Shown: positions 10,147 through 21,375 of the stretch, piece after piece
How the letters are laid out: each line of letters begins with the position of its first letter
Numbering within the stretch: the first letter of the stretch is position 1
Origin: Alteromonas sp. KUL106
Lineage (GTDB): Bacteria; Pseudomonadota; Gammaproteobacteria; Enterobacterales; Alteromonadaceae
Direction of reading: 5' to 3'
Length of the DNA: 64,000 bases
Assembly (NCBI RefSeq): GCF_009811415.1
Contig: NZ_BLIG01000001.1
Coordinates: forward strand, 310,001-374,000
The notes under the pieces: model-generated
What the model saw: the letters and a program-made list of their open reading frames with translations, nothing else
What the model was told of the DNA's origin: nothing
Database searches by the model: none
Made by a program: the position numbers and the translations under genes

Positions 10147-10917
10147 TTAACTCTCTTCATCTGTGGCGCTGTCGTCTTTCCATCCAACTGCTACGCCCGT
10201 GTCATAGCGAAGGTCGACGTATTTCACCGCCTTCTCTTGTTGCGCCAAAAGTGGATAAACATCAATAAACCGTTGTAGCCTATCGATAAACTCTTGACGC
10301 CCTAAATTCAATTTAATGCCGTTTTTCAACTGCACTTGCCATGCAAACCGCTCGCTCAGCGACAACTCATCTAACGTCATATCCGTTGTCGCCATTAACG
10401 CATGCATGGCGTTATACCCTTCAAGCGCGGTTTTTTCGCTGCCGCCCGGCCCATACAGGCGAGGAAGTTCAAGCTTCACGCCCTCATCGTTGAACGTATC
10501 GCCGTAAGGATTCAACAACAAATCGTCATTCCACTGCGCAACCGGCTGTTGCTCGACCAAATAAATTTTTAATGTATTTGGCCACTTTTTTCTTACTGAC
10601 GCGCGATATACCCAAGGCTGCGCCTCAACAAGTTCAAACACTTCGTTGACATCAAGTGCAAAAAAGCTTCCAGGCTGAGCTTTACGTATTAAACGCTCTA
10701 GCTTAGTAATATCGATGTGCTGGTAGTCCCCAGAAAAATCGATAACCTGCACCGGCATTTGCTGTTCGTCTTGCAAATACTGGTTTGCTTTCAACCCACC
10801 AAATACTAATCCCGCAATAACACACAGTAAGAAAGCGACGCCGCCCCACACTGTTGCCTTGCTTTTGCCGCCCTTCACAGAAGCTGGCTTATTCTGATTA
10901 GCATTGGTATCAGCCAC
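10147..10917 (-). CDS. ftsQ: FtsQ, divisome scaffold protein
   Basis: A bitopic inner-membrane protein that links FtsL/FtsB and the septal synthase to the rest of the divisome. The 256-residue protein has a short cytoplasmic part, one membrane segment (about 24-45), a POTRA domain beginning VIDFSGDYQHIDITKLERLI and a periplasmic beta domain with ...RFAWQVQLKNGIKLNLGR...FIDVYPLL, which is typical. The start is GTG at 10917, with AAGG seven bases ahead and only two bases after the ddl stop. No ATG alternative fits. Confidence 0.95.
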   Translation of the reverse strand: MADTNANQNKPASVKGGKSKATVWGGVAFLLCVIAGLVFGGLKANQYLQDEQQMPVQVIDFSGDYQHIDITKLERLIRKAQPGSFFALDVNEVFELVEAQPWVYRASVRKKWPNTLKIYLVEQQPVAQWNDDLLLNPYGDTFNDEGVKLELPRLYGPGGSEKTALEGYNAMHALMATTDMTLDELSLSERFAWQVQLKNGIKLNLGRQEFIDRLQRFIDVYPLLAQQEKAVKYVDLRYDTGVAVGWKDDSATDEES

Positions 10918-10919
10918 GT

Positions 10920-11903
10920 TTACGCCTTGTTTGCAACGTCATCGAAACTGGTAGAAAGAATACTTAGTACCAGTTCGTCAAAGGTCAATCCTGCAACTTT
11001 GGCCGCCTTTGGCACCAAACTTTTTTCTGTCATGCCAGGAACCGTATTTGCCTCTAGCAAATAAAATTGCCTTTGGTTGTCCTGCATGACATCAATTCTA
11101 CCCCAGCCGCTGCCAGAAATAGCGTCAAAAGCACGAGATGCTAGTTTTGCTAGCTGTGTCTCTTGCTCTTCAGACAAGCCGCTTGGGCAATAGTATTCCG
11201 TTGTATTATCCTGATACTTGGCAGCATAATCATAGAACGTATGTGGAGTGGACATGCGAATAGATGGCAACGCCTGCCCCTGTAGTACAGAAACAGTGAA
11301 CTCAGGGCCATCTATATACTGCTCTAACAGGACTTGGTTATCGTATTTAAAGGCGTCCTGAATGGCAGTTTCGAGCTGTTTAGCGCTTGTCACTCTTGCC
11401 ATGCCAATACTCGACCCTTCTCTGGCCGGTTTTACCATGACTTCATTCCCCAATTTATCCATTATAGCGCTGCACTTACCAGCTTCAAAGTGCCTTTTAT
11501 CAGCAATTTCATATTTTGCAGTAGGTAAGCCCAAACTTTGCCATACTTGCTTAGTATGAATTTTGTCCATCGCCAGTGCAGAACCTAAAACACGGCTTCC
11601 CGTATAGGGTATTTTTAGGAACTGAAGGGCTCCTTGCATAGAGCCATCTTCACCGCCGCGACCGTGGAGCATAATGAGCGCTCTATCAACATTTAGTTCG
11701 AGAAGGTCGGTAAGCGGGCGCTCTGCTGGGTCAAACGCAAACGCATCGACACCTTGTCTTAACAGCGCATTTAACACTGCACTTCCCGATTTCAGCGATA
11801 CCTCGCGCTCTGCTGAGTCGCCGCCAAACAGCACCGCAACTTTTCCATATTCGCTAGGCGAATGCGTTTTTTGTGAGTGAAGACTTACTGAAGGTATAGA
11901 CAT
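10920..11903 (-). CDS. ddl: D-alanine--D-alanine ligase
   Basis: An ATP-grasp enzyme making D-Ala-D-Ala for the pentapeptide precursor. The 327-residue form starts at ATG 11903 (AGGGGA ahead); an upstream in-frame start would add 12 residues inside murC. Family motifs are VLFGGDSAEREVSLKSG (N-terminal loop), MLHGRGGEDGSMQG, VMVKPAREGSSIGMARV (ATP-binding), and the metal-binding LLEANTVPGMTEKSLVPKAA. Its position between murC and ftsQ is the DdlB place in the dcw cluster. Confidence 0.96.
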   Translation of the reverse strand: MSIPSVSLHSQKTHSPSEYGKVAVLFGGDSAEREVSLKSGSAVLNALLRQGVDAFAFDPAERPLTDLLELNVDRALIMLHGRGGEDGSMQGALQFLKIPYTGSRVLGSALAMDKIHTKQVWQSLGLPTAKYEIADKRHFEAGKCSAIMDKLGNEVMVKPAREGSSIGMARVTSAKQLETAIQDAFKYDNQVLLEQYIDGPEFTVSVLQGQALPSIRMSTPHTFYDYAAKYQDNTTEYYCPSGLSEEQETQLAKLASRAFDAISGSGWGRIDVMQDNQRQFYLLEANTVPGMTEKSLVPKAAKVAGLTFDELVLSILSTSFDDVANKA

Positions 11904-11904
11904 C

Positions 11905-13350
11905 TTATTCCCCTTCCTGTGCAAGTGTTGTCGGCTCAAGCGCGTGACGTGCTAGAAGCTTAGCAATTTGTCCGATATTACCTGCGCCTTGCGTCATTAC
12001 AATGTCGCCGTCCTGCATGATGTTCGCCAAAATAGCAGGTAACGCGTCTTTGTCACCCACGTATACAGGCTCTATTTGACCGCGCTGACGAATGGAACGG
12101 CATAGCGCTTTACTGTCAGCGCCTTCAATAGGCTTTTCACTAGCAGCGTAAACATCAAGCAACAACAGTGCGTCGACGCTGGATAGCACATCGACAAAAT
12201 CTTCATAGAGGTCGCGGGTACGCGTAAAGCGATGAGGTTGATACACCATGACCAAGCGCTTATCAGGCCAGTTTGCACGGGCCGCAGCAATCGTCGCCTT
12301 CACTTCAGTTGGATGATGGCCATAATCATCAACCAAACAAACCTCACCTTTACTGGTATTAAACGTACCTAGCTGCTCGAATCGGCGACCTATTCCCCCA
12401 AAGCTGGCCAACGCACGAATGATAGCATCATCGTCTATACCTTCGTCTGTCGCTACCGCGATGGCTGCAAGGGCGTTTAGCACATTGTGGTTGCCGGTGA
12501 GGTTCAACGTAATATCTAACGGCTCATGTTCTGGCCGAATCACGGTAAAATTCGCTTTACCGAATGACAGTGAAACATTCTCTGCGCGATAGTCGTTGTG
12601 AGACTCAAAGCCATAGGTAAGAATACTTCGGCCAATACGCGGGCGAATCTCTTGAATATTTGCATCGTCTCCACACACAATGGCCTGACCGTAGAACGGC
12701 AGGTTAGACAAGAAATCAACAAAGGTATCTTTTACCTTCGAGAAATCGCCGCCATAGGTATCCATGTGATCGGCTTCAATATTGGTTACTACCGATACCA
12801 TTGGCTGCAAATGAAGGAACGACGCATCACTCTCATCAGCCTCGGCAATGAGATAACGACTTTTACCTAAGCGTGCATTCGTACCGGCGCTATTTAGCAA
12901 ACCACCAATCACAAACGTAGGATCGTACTCTGCTTCCGCAAAAATCGTCGAAATCAAACTGGTTGTGGTCGTTTTACCGTGGGTACCCGCCACCGCAATA
13001 CCGTGACGGAATCGCATCAACTCAGCCAGCATTTCTGCGCGACGTATGATCGGGATACGCTTGTCACGTGCAACGATAATCTCTGGGTTATGCTCGTTAA
13101 TGGCGCTAGACACCACAATAACGTCCATGCCTTCCACATTTTCCGCACGATGGCCAATTTTGACATCCGCACCTAACTCACTTAAGCGCTGAGTCATTGG
13201 CCCCTCTTGAATGTCAGAGCCAGCAATTGCATAACCTTCGTTTAGCAATACTTCAGCTATACCGCCCATACCGGCACCGCCGATGCCAATAAAGAATATA
13301 TTTTTCACCCTGCGCATTTGCGGGCTTTCAAATGGGGTTTTAAAAACCAT
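11905..13350 (-). CDS. murC: MurC, UDP-N-acetylmuramate--L-alanine ligase
   Basis: Adds L-alanine to UDP-MurNAc, the first amino-acid step of the cytoplasmic precursor pathway. The 481-residue protein has the Rossmann-like [18 protein letters not shown] start, ATP loop [26 protein letters not shown] and the [18 protein letters not shown] motif. Its start overlaps the murG stop by one base (TAATG), and its stop is one base from the ddl start, so it is inside one operon. Confidence 0.97.
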   Translation of the reverse strand: MVFKTPFESPQMRRVKNIFFIGIGGAGMGGIAEVLLNEGYAIAGSDIQEGPMTQRLSELGADVKIGHRAENVEGMDVIVVSSAINEHNPEIIVARDKRIPIIRRAEMLAELMRFRHGIAVAGTHGKTTTTSLISTIFAEAEYDPTFVIGGLLNSAGTNARLGKSRYLIAEADESDASFLHLQPMVSVVTNIEADHMDTYGGDFSKVKDTFVDFLSNLPFYGQAIVCGDDANIQEIRPRIGRSILTYGFESHNDYRAENVSLSFGKANFTVIRPEHEPLDITLNLTGNHNVLNALAAIAVATDEGIDDDAIIRALASFGGIGRRFEQLGTFNTSKGEVCLVDDYGHHPTEVKATIAAARANWPDKRLVMVYQPHRFTRTRDLYEDFVDVLSSVDALLLLDVYAASEKPIEGADSKALCRSIRQRGQIEPVYVGDKDALPAILANIMQDGDIVMTQGAGNIGQIAKLLARHALEPTTLAQEGE

Positions 13351-14456
13351 TAGTCCCCTACTCCTACCACGCTTTTAACGTGGCTCACTACATTTTCCGT
13401 GGCATGAGTGCTTGCGCATGTTTTCGCAATAGCCCCCATTTTCAAGCAGTTTTCAGGGTGTTGTAACCACTGACGCACTGCCTGCCCTAAATTTTCTTTT
13501 AACACTGACTGTGCAATCATCAGTGCCGCATTTTGCTTCACTAACGACTGCGCATTTTTCGTTTGGTGGTCGTCAACCGCAAATGGTAGCGGGACAAAAA
13601 TAGCCGCGCGTCCAGATGCTGCGACCTCACTCACCGTAAGCGCACCGGCTCTACATACAATAAAATCTGCCCACTCATAAGCTTCGGCCATGTCATCGAT
13701 AAAATCGCTTATATCAATTTTCGACATATCAGCCCCTGCCGATGTATAAGCCTTGATCACACTTTCACTGTTACCTTTTCCGCACTGATGCTTTATTGAT
13801 AACCCTTCTAGAACACCGCAGGTTTCAGGAACGGTTTCATTGAGAATCTGCGCGCCTAAACTACCGCCTACAACAAGCATATTCAGACCATGTTTAGTCG
13901 CGCTGCTGTCTGCATTACTGTCCACAGCTTTTGGCATAACTTGCCAAATTTCGTCGCGAACAGGGTTGCCGACAGTATGTACTTTGTCAGCAGCACCTGG
14001 AAATTGTTCTTTTGCATCGTTAAAACCAAGCAGCACGCGGCTTGCAATTCTACTGAGTAGCTTATTCGTCATGCCTGCCGCTGCATTCTGTTCATGCACA
14101 ATCACGGGGATACCCAAGCTTTTTGCTGCAACGCCACCTGGACCGCTTGCATAGCCTCCAAATCCGACAACGATATCCGGCTGAACGCGTTTGATGATTC
14201 GTCTTGCCGAAAACAAGCTTTTCACTAAGGCAATTGCGCCCTCAAAACGTGCTGACATTCCCTTGCCGCGCAGTCCTTTCACAGGAATGAAGTGAATCGG
14301 AATGTCGTGTTTAGGCACAACCTGCGCTTCCATCCTCTCGGCGGTGCCAAGCCAATGAATATCCCATCCTTCACTTCGTAGGGCAGTGGCCACCGCAAGA
14401 CCAGGAAAAACGTGTCCGCCTGTTCCACCCGCCATAATCAAACAACGCTTAGCCAT
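13350..14456 (-). CDS. murG: MurG, lipid II synthase (GlcNAc transferase)
   Basis: A peripheral inner-membrane glycosyltransferase that transfers GlcNAc to lipid I to give lipid II. The 368-residue GT28 protein shows the N-terminal glycine loop [44 protein letters not shown], and the UDP-binding C-terminal [11 protein letters not shown] and [13 protein letters not shown] motifs. It overlaps ftsW by 8 bases and murC by 1. Confidence 0.97.
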   Translation of the reverse strand: MAKRCLIMAGGTGGHVFPGLAVATALRSEGWDIHWLGTAERMEAQVVPKHDIPIHFIPVKGLRGKGMSARFEGAIALVKSLFSARRIIKRVQPDIVVGFGGYASGPGGVAAKSLGIPVIVHEQNAAAGMTNKLLSRIASRVLLGFNDAKEQFPGAADKVHTVGNPVRDEIWQVMPKAVDSNADSSATKHGLNMLVVGGSLGAQILNETVPETCGVLEGLSIKHQCGKGNSESVIKAYTSAGADMSKIDISDFIDDMAEAYEWADFIVCRAGALTVSEVAASGRAAIFVPLPFAVDDHQTKNAQSLVKQNAALMIAQSVLKENLGQAVRQWLQHPENCLKMGAIAKTCASTHATENVVSHVKSVVGVGD

Positions 14457-15858
14457 TGTCTGCCTCCTGCGCTACACGCGCAAGTATGGCCTTGATGCCA
14501 GCTTTGCCCTCATCTTCCGGACTCGCTGTTTTTTGCGCAGGCTTAGCTACAACCGTTGCGGTGGAAAAATCATCTTCATCGGCGTTATCTTGAGGATTGG
14601 CTGATGATTTAGATTGAGCTGCGCTTGACGATATCGGTTTTTTCCTGCGCGCTTTATTCCTGCCGTCTTTACCATCGCCTCGCCCTATCGCCTGTACACC
14701 GTCAACGCGCAGTTCAAAATCGATACGAAGCAATATGGCCACCGCTACAGACATTATGATAAGTGATGACCCGCCGTAACTGACTAACGGCAGCGTAAGA
14801 CCTTTTGTAGGCAGAATACCGGCGCTTGCGCCAATGTTTACCGCCGTTTGGAAACTAAACCAGATGCCAATACTGTAGGCGAGATAACCATCAAACGCGC
14901 GCCCTTTTTCTAAGGCCTTGTTGCCAATACTTAACGCGCGCAGCACCATCCATAGAATTAGACCTAGCACTGCGAGTACACCAACGAAACCGAGCTCCTC
15001 GGCCAAGATAGCCATAACAAAGTCCGTATGTGCTTCTGGCAAAAACTCCAGCTTTTGCAGGCTGTTGCCGAGGCCTTGGCCAAACCAGTTTCCGCGTCCA
15101 TAAGCCATTAAAGACTGCGTTAGCTGATAGCCCGCGCCGAATGGATCAGCCCACGGGTCTAAAAATGAAGTCACTCGCTTTAGTCGGTATTCTTCAAATA
15201 CTATGAGCGCTACAACGGCCAATATGCCCGCAAACACCAATGCAAAAAACTGCCATAGTCGCGCACCTGCTAAAAACAACAGGCCAATTGTGGTTGCAAA
15301 CATCACAACGACGGTACCTAAATCTGGCTGTAGCAGTAACAGCATCGCTAACGCAAAGAACACCACAAGTGGCTTAATGAATCCTTTTAGGTTCTCGGTA
15401 ACTTCCTCGTATCGGCGTACTAGATACCCTGCCAGATAAGCGAAAAAATAGAGTTTAGCTGGTTCTGCGGCTTGCACGGTAATAGGCCCGATGACTAACC
15501 AACGGGTACTGCCGTTCACCGTTCGACCGACAAGCAATACTGCTACGAGCAGCGCAATCGCCGCGAGTAACAGATACGGGTTAGTGGTACGCCAAAACTG
15601 CATCGGCAGTTGAAGGGTTATCATTGCAGCCGTCAAAGCACACACGATATAAATACCGTGGCGAATAGCAAAATAGAAGGGATTGCCGTGCAGTCTGTCG
15701 GCCACCGGCATTGACGCGGAGGTTACGATAACAACACCAATGCTCATTAATGCGAGCGCAATTAAAATAAGCGTCACGTCGTAAGGGTGCGTTGCAGAAG
15801 GCTGCCCATCGTGCTTCGCGGCAAATAATGCGCTAAGTTTGGTAGAGGCAGCCATCAT
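14449..15858 (-). CDS. ftsW: FtsW, septal peptidoglycan glycosyltransferase (SEDS)
   Basis: FtsW polymerises lipid II at the septum together with FtsI. The 469-residue protein has about ten membrane segments between residues 30 and 385, with SEDS motifs [52 protein letters not shown] and [12 protein letters not shown]. It carries a cytoplasmic C-terminal extension of about 80 charged, low-complexity residues (about 388-469) that is longer than in enterobacteria and has no predicted domain. Two tandem ATG codons (15858, 15855) overlap the murD stop; 15858 is reported. Confidence 0.96.
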   Translation of the reverse strand: MMAASTKLSALFAAKHDGQPSATHPYDVTLILIALALMSIGVVIVTSASMPVADRLHGNPFYFAIRHGIYIVCALTAAMITLQLPMQFWRTTNPYLLLAAIALLVAVLLVGRTVNGSTRWLVIGPITVQAAEPAKLYFFAYLAGYLVRRYEEVTENLKGFIKPLVVFFALAMLLLLQPDLGTVVVMFATTIGLLFLAGARLWQFFALVFAGILAVVALIVFEEYRLKRVTSFLDPWADPFGAGYQLTQSLMAYGRGNWFGQGLGNSLQKLEFLPEAHTDFVMAILAEELGFVGVLAVLGLILWMVLRALSIGNKALEKGRAFDGYLAYSIGIWFSFQTAVNIGASAGILPTKGLTLPLVSYGGSSLIIMSVAVAILLRIDFELRVDGVQAIGRGDGKDGRNKARRKKPISSSAAQSKSSANPQDNADEDDFSTATVVAKPAQKTASPEDEGKAGIKAILARVAQEADNG

Positions 15859-17321
15859 GATGCGTCCTCCATAGCGACATTGTGAACATCGTGTACATTT
15901 TGTTTAAACACGTCACCGCGATGCATGTAGTTCTTAAACATATCTAAACTTGCGCACGCAGGCGAAAGCAGCACGACATCGCCAGGCGCAGCAAGTCTTG
16001 CTGCGGCCTCGACGGCATCTTTCATGGTTGCCACACGCGTAGTATGTGCAAAACTCTTTTCAAACAACTGCGCGTCTTTGCCCAAGGCAAACACATGGGA
16101 AACGTGCTGGTTTAAATAAGGTGTAAGATTCCCCATATCAGCACCTTTTGCGTCACCACCAGCTATAAGAATAAGCTTACCCTTTATGGTAGGGCCTATT
16201 CCTTCAAGGGCCGCTACGGTAGCGCCAATATTGGTTGCCTTAGAATCGTCGATATAGCGAACGTCGTTTATGCAGGCTATTTCCACACAGCGATGAGGTG
16301 CAGATTGAAAACTATGAATGTGTTTAACGGCGAGTTCTGGCGAGACACCTAGCTGAAGGCAGATGCCTAATGCGGCCATGACATTTAGCACATTATGCAT
16401 GCCGGCTAAATGAATATCGCTAAGGGCGATAAGCGTTTCACCGTTAAACGTCATACAAAGGGGTTGTGTATCATCAAAGGCAGCGCCGCTACTATCGCAT
16501 GGCGCAATCGCAAACCCTGTAGACGACTCGCCTAAACCGTACTCAATAATATTTTGAGGCGTTTGGAAGTCTCTGCCTAGTAGAGCATTCCCTGACGCTT
16601 CATCTACAACGCGCTCATCAGGTGCCACAAACTCACCGTCTCGCCATACAATCGCAGATTTTGCGTTATCAAAAATGCGATGTTTGGCATCAATATAGGC
16701 CTCAAGGGTACCGTGGCGGTCTAGATGATCATCAGAAATATTGAGCACAGTGGCAGCCTCAAGTACTAGACTGGACGTAGTTTCTAGTTGAAAGCTCGAT
16801 AGCTCCATCACCACCACATCTACATCGCTCTCCAGCGCTTCAAGCACAGGCCGACCTACGTTACCCGCTTCAATACTTTTTACGCCACAGGCGTTAAGTA
16901 AGTGGTTCACCAATAAGGTGACCGTGGTTTTACCGTTTGACCCGGTTATGCCGACAACACGTTTAGGACGCGTGTTGCTGTTTTCAGATTTATTTAAACG
17001 GGCAAAGAGCTCTACATCACCAATGATTTCTACGCCACAGGATTTTGCCAGAGCAACCTGTTCAATGTTTAACGCAAGACCCGGGCTTAACACCAAAGTG
17101 TCAACGCCATCAAAGTAAGCTTCGCTTAGCGTACTGCAGGTGACCTTCTTTGCCATGAAAGCTTGCATGTCAGTATCAAGGTCTGTAGGCGCGGTAAAAT
17201 TAGCACGGGTATCAAACGCTTTCACTGTTGCCCGTTTTTGCAACAAGAAGCGCACGCAAGCCTGACCTGTTATACCCAGGCCACCGACTACATAACTATG
17301 CTCACGTACGTTATACGACAT
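15855..17321 (-). CDS. murD: MurD, UDP-N-acetylmuramoylalanine--D-glutamate ligase
   Basis: Adds D-glutamate to UDP-MurNAc-L-Ala. At 488 residues it is longer than the 438 of E. coli, with several insertions in the middle domain (for instance around 232-285). Motifs: [20 protein letters not shown] loop [73 protein letters not shown] and [22 protein letters not shown]. It sits 21 bases after mraY and overlaps ftsW. Confidence 0.96.
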   Translation of the reverse strand: MSYNVREHSYVVGGLGITGQACVRFLLQKRATVKAFDTRANFTAPTDLDTDMQAFMAKKVTCSTLSEAYFDGVDTLVLSPGLALNIEQVALAKSCGVEIIGDVELFARLNKSENSNTRPKRVVGITGSNGKTTVTLLVNHLLNACGVKSIEAGNVGRPVLEALESDVDVVVMELSSFQLETTSSLVLEAATVLNISDDHLDRHGTLEAYIDAKHRIFDNAKSAIVWRDGEFVAPDERVVDEASGNALLGRDFQTPQNIIEYGLGESSTGFAIAPCDSSGAAFDDTQPLCMTFNGETLIALSDIHLAGMHNVLNVMAALGICLQLGVSPELAVKHIHSFQSAPHRCVEIACINDVRYIDDSKATNIGATVAALEGIGPTIKGKLILIAGGDAKGADMGNLTPYLNQHVSHVFALGKDAQLFEKSFAHTTRVATMKDAVEAAARLAAPGDVVLLSPACASLDMFKNYMHRGDVFKQNVHDVHNVAMEDAS

Positions 17322-17342
17322 TACTGTTTATCTCTTAACCGC

Positions 17343-18425
17343 TTATCTGAGTTTGAGGGTGGCAAGACCCACCAAGACTAAAATGATAGAAATGATCCAA
17401 AAGCGCACGATAACCCGCGGCTCTGGCCAACCCTTCAACTCATAATGATGGTGAATAGGTGCCATGCGGAAAATACGCTGGCCTCGCAATTTATAAGAGC
17501 CCACCTGAAGAATGACCGACAGAGTCTCCATAACAAATACACCACCCATAATGATTAGCACCAGTTCTTGGCGCACCAATACAGCAAGTACACCTAAGGT
17601 GCCGCCAAGCGCGAGTGAGCCAACATCACCCATAAATACTTGAGCGGGGTAAGTGTTAAACCATAAGAAACCTAAACCCGCACCCACCATGGCGGTACAC
17701 ACGATGACCAATTCACTGGTAAGCGGAATGTGAGGAATATTCAGATACTCAGCGAAGTTTGCATTACCGGTCACATAGGCAAATATGGCGAATGCCCCTG
17801 CCACCAAAATAGTAGGCACTATAGCCAAGCCATCCAAGCCATCCGTAAGGTTTACTGCATTGCTTGTACCTACAATAGCGAAGTAAGTAATAATGATGAA
17901 AAACGCACCGAGTTGCGGAAACACTTCTTTGAAGAAGGGCACCAATAGCGAGGTTTCAGCGCTTATCGTTGCACTGCTGTATAGATAGAACGCAACGCCT
18001 AGCGCGACAACGGATTGCCAGAAGTACTTCCAACGGGCGATAAGCCCTTTTGAGTCTTTGCGTATAACCTTTCGATAATCGTCAACAAAACCAATTATTC
18101 CGTAGGCCACAACCACAGTAAGGGTGACCAATACATAACGGTTGGTCAGGTCTGCCCATAGCAGGCCACTTACAACAATGGCTGCCAGTATGAGCAAACC
18201 GCCCATAGTAGGCGTGCCTGATTTTGATAAATGACTTTGCGGGCCATCGTCACGCACGGTTTGCCCTATTTGCATACGCTGCAAATAACGAATCATCTTA
18301 GGGCCAATGAGTATGGCAATAAGCAAGGCTGTTAACGTACTCAAAATAGCGCGAAGCGTAAGATATGAAAATACGTTAAATCCAGAGTCGAATTGTGTCA
18401 GCCAGTCGGCGAGCCAAATTAACAT
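17343..18425 (-). CDS. mraY: MraY, phospho-MurNAc-pentapeptide translocase (lipid I synthase)
   Basis: An integral inner-membrane enzyme that transfers phospho-MurNAc-pentapeptide to undecaprenyl phosphate. The 360-residue protein has ten membrane segments and the conserved cytoplasmic loops [66 protein letters not shown] and [17 protein letters not shown], which carry the catalytic aspartates and the HHH motif. It overlaps murF by 7 bases. Confidence 0.98.
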   Translation of the reverse strand: MLIWLADWLTQFDSGFNVFSYLTLRAILSTLTALLIAILIGPKMIRYLQRMQIGQTVRDDGPQSHLSKSGTPTMGGLLILAAIVVSGLLWADLTNRYVLVTLTVVVAYGIIGFVDDYRKVIRKDSKGLIARWKYFWQSVVALGVAFYLYSSATISAETSLLVPFFKEVFPQLGAFFIIITYFAIVGTSNAVNLTDGLDGLAIVPTILVAGAFAIFAYVTGNANFAEYLNIPHIPLTSELVIVCTAMVGAGLGFLWFNTYPAQVFMGDVGSLALGGTLGVLAVLVRQELVLIIMGGVFVMETLSVILQVGSYKLRGQRIFRMAPIHHHYELKGWPEPRVIVRFWIISIILVLVGLATLKLR

Positions 18426-19828
18426 GCTATTCGCTCCCGACGGCTATCGTGCTTTCCCAGCGTAGAGGCCTCAATCGCCTCTACCACGCGCTCCATTTTG
18501 GAACTGCGTGAACCTTTAACTAATATTGAAATATCGCGCTGATGCACTAACAAATCACGCTCCATTGCGGCCAACAAACTTTCAACATCGCTGAAATGGC
18601 CACTATTTTCATTAAACACCGCACTAGCAGACTGACTCAAAACGCCCATGGTATACAGGTAATCTATGCCTTTTTGTTTTGCATATTCACCCACTTGCTC
18701 ATGATAAAAACGGGATTGTTCACCCAATTCTTTCATGTCGCCTAGAACGAGGATGCGAATGCCTGAAAAGCTGCTAAGCGTATCAATTGCTGCGTTTACT
18801 GACGCCACATTAGCGTTATACGTATCGTCTAATAACCGCACTTGTTCGGTGAGTTGTTTTACATTTAAGCGACCGCTAACTTGCTTCATGGCAAGTAAGC
18901 CATCACGCACATTTTCCAGTGTCGCACCAACGTGTAGCGTTAGCGCAGCAGCAACCAGGGCATTACCCACATTGTGAACACCGGGAATAGTGAGTTGTAT
19001 AGCCATCTCTCCCTGCGGGCAAACCAACAGAAATGCGGCACACCCATCCAACCCAATGGTTATATCTTGCGCTTTGAAGTCGGCGTCGTTTTTTTGCTGA
19101 GGCGAAAACGTCATCGTTTTAGTGTGTTTGAGTTTACCTTGCCAAAACTCGGCAAACTGACTGTCTATGTTGACAACGGCTACGCCATCGCTACCCAGCC
19201 CGTTGAATATTTCACTTTTTGCTCGTGCTACACCAAACAAGCTGCCAAAGCCTTCTAAATGTGAGGCTGCAGCATTTACAATCGTCGCGACATCTGGCTT
19301 CACCAGCCCGGTAGTATAAGCAATTTCACCTAAATGATTGGCGCCCAGTTCCATCACTGCATATTCGTGTTGAGGCTCTAAACGAAGCAAAGTAAGCGGT
19401 ACACCAATATCGTTATTGAAGTTGCCCTTTGTCGCCAAAACACTGCCTCTGCGGGCCAAAATAGCCGCACACATTTCCTTGACCGTGGTTTTACCGCTAC
19501 TTCCGGTTATGGCAATGGTTTTAGGTGCAACATGGGCTTTAACCGCCGCGCCTAAGGAACCTAATGCCTCTTTGGTATCTTTCACCATGATGACCGGTAG
19601 CGTGGTCGTTACGTCTTCACTTGCAATAACCGCACTTGCTCCCGCTTTTTCAGCGGTTTCGATAAAGTCATGGCCGTTAAAATTTGGCCCTTTAAGCGCT
19701 AAATATACCGCGCCCTCTTCTAACGTTCGTGTATCGGTACTCACCGAAGACACTTCTGTTTCAGCGGCATTACCAATTAATTTGCCGTTAACCTTTTCGG
19801 CTATCCATGACAGCGTTGTTGTTATCAT
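18419..19828 (-). CDS. murF: MurF, D-Ala-D-Ala adding ligase
   Basis: Completes the UDP-MurNAc-pentapeptide by adding D-Ala-D-Ala. The 469-residue protein has the ATP loop [58 protein letters not shown] and [17 protein letters not shown], all typical. It overlaps murE by four bases (ATGA) and mraY by seven. Confidence 0.97.
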   Translation of the reverse strand: MITTTLSWIAEKVNGKLIGNAAETEVSSVSTDTRTLEEGAVYLALKGPNFNGHDFIETAEKAGASAVIASEDVTTTLPVIMVKDTKEALGSLGAAVKAHVAPKTIAITGSSGKTTVKEMCAAILARRGSVLATKGNFNNDIGVPLTLLRLEPQHEYAVMELGANHLGEIAYTTGLVKPDVATIVNAAASHLEGFGSLFGVARAKSEIFNGLGSDGVAVVNIDSQFAEFWQGKLKHTKTMTFSPQQKNDADFKAQDITIGLDGCAAFLLVCPQGEMAIQLTIPGVHNVGNALVAAALTLHVGATLENVRDGLLAMKQVSGRLNVKQLTEQVRLLDDTYNANVASVNAAIDTLSSFSGIRILVLGDMKELGEQSRFYHEQVGEYAKQKGIDYLYTMGVLSQSASAVFNENSGHFSDVESLLAAMERDLLVHQRDISILVKGSRSSKMERVVEAIEASTLGKHDSRRERIAC

Positions 19829-21375
19829 TTGCTGTACTCCTGTTGCAATCGCGCCACAACTGCACGTTCGTTATAGTTAGTCTTTTTGTCACCGATAATT
19901 TGATAATCTTCATGGCCTTTGCCGGCCACAATGATGATGTCGCTTTCTTGTGCATGCTCAAGGCAATAGCGGATTGCTTGTTCGCGATCAGGAATAGACA
20001 CCGCTAGGTCGGCGTTCTTTAAGCCCGCTACAATATCCTTTGCTATAGACTCAGGACTCTCACTACGGCTATTGTCTGTGGTGATCACAATAGCGTCAGC
20101 ACCTGACTCCGCAGCCTGCCCCATTAAAGGCCGTTTCCCCTTGTCCCGGTCTCCACCACATCCGAATACACACCAAACTTTGCCTGTTGTATGGAATTTG
20201 GCGCTCAGCAACACTTTCTCTAATGCATCTGGTGTATGCGCATAATCCACCACGATGTTGGCAGCACCGGTGACAGGAAATACTTCCATTCGCCCAGGTA
20301 CCGGAGTGATAGCGTTGACCGCTTTAACGACTGCGTCAAAACGTTCACCTTCAGCCAATAATGCACCCATAGCGCAAAGCACATTGCTAATATTGAACTT
20401 TCCAAAGAGTGGCAGCGAAATAGCGGCAGTTCCCCACGAACTGACAAGCTTAAAGCCACATCCACCGGCATGATAAGACGCATTTGTGGCGAAACAATGG
20501 CGACATTGAGGAGTGTTGTGGACGTTTAATAACGCCGCATCTGTACTGTTATCAATGCCGGTCCACACCCGCACAATTGCTTTATCTGCAGCACCATCCC
20601 ACTTTGCGCTCTCATCATCATTTGCGTTTAACACAACGGTTTTTAAACCCGGTTGACGAAGTAGCAAACGTTTCGCATTACCGTACTCTTCCATCGTGCC
20701 GTGATAATCGAGGTGGTCTCGCGTTAGGTTCGTGAAAATTGCTATATCCGTTTTTACTGTACCTAGTCGCCCTTGAACCAACGCGTGAGAACTGGCTTCA
20801 AAGGCCGTATGGCGCACTTCACTCTGCACAAAGTCTGCCAACAAATACTGCATACGTATGGCATCGGGCGTTGTGTTTGCAGCAGGTGTGTTTGACCACT
20901 GGGTTTCATCACCTTCAAATACACTGCTTCCCAGGGTTCCGATGCTTGCGCTGCGGGTACCCAATGCGCTTTTTATTTGCGTAAGCAGTTGAACTGTAGA
21001 GGTTTTCCCATTCGTCCCCGTTACCGCTACCGTCGTCATTTTTTGTGCAGGGTAGTCATAAAACGCAGCTGCCAGCGCGGAAAGCATTTGCGGAAGTTCA
21101 TACAGTGAAATGATGACACTGTGATCTCGCATCTCCATGTGACCATGGGCACTACTGTCGTCAGTTTGCGCCAGAATTACACGGGCCCCTAAACTTATTG
21201 CTTGGGGTATAAAATCTCGGCCATCGCGTTCATGTCCTTTTACTGCAACAAACGCCAATCGCGTATTCACTTCTCGGCTATCCAGCGTTAAGCCTTCAAT
21301 GCGGATGTCAGGGGCGTCTACACCGAATTTTTCCAACAAGGCTTTTATACTTTGAACAAAGGCACTAACTACCAC
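19825..21375 (-). CDS. murE: MurE, UDP-MurNAc-tripeptide synthetase
   Basis: Adds the third amino acid of the stem peptide, meso-diaminopimelate in Gram-negative bacteria. The 516-residue protein has the ATP loop VTGTNGKTSTVQLL, FEASSHALVQGRL, TNLTRDHLDYHGTMEEY and VFGCGGDRDKGKRPLMG. The substrate-recognition motif that is normally DNPR reads DNSR here (TTDNSRSESPESI), a proline-to-serine change. The start is GTG at 21375, with a full AGGAGG five bases ahead, and it overlaps the ftsI stop by 11 bases. Confidence 0.96.
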   Translation of the reverse strand: MVVSAFVQSIKALLEKFGVDAPDIRIEGLTLDSREVNTRLAFVAVKGHERDGRDFIPQAISLGARVILAQTDDSSAHGHMEMRDHSVIISLYELPQMLSALAAAFYDYPAQKMTTVAVTGTNGKTSTVQLLTQIKSALGTRSASIGTLGSSVFEGDETQWSNTPAANTTPDAIRMQYLLADFVQSEVRHTAFEASSHALVQGRLGTVKTDIAIFTNLTRDHLDYHGTMEEYGNAKRLLLRQPGLKTVVLNANDDESAKWDGAADKAIVRVWTGIDNSTDAALLNVHNTPQCRHCFATNASYHAGGCGFKLVSSWGTAAISLPLFGKFNISNVLCAMGALLAEGERFDAVVKAVNAITPVPGRMEVFPVTGAANIVVDYAHTPDALEKVLLSAKFHTTGKVWCVFGCGGDRDKGKRPLMGQAAESGADAIVITTDNSRSESPESIAKDIVAGLKNADLAVSIPDREQAIRYCLEHAQESDIIIVAGKGHEDYQIIGDKKTNYNERAVVARLQQEYSK

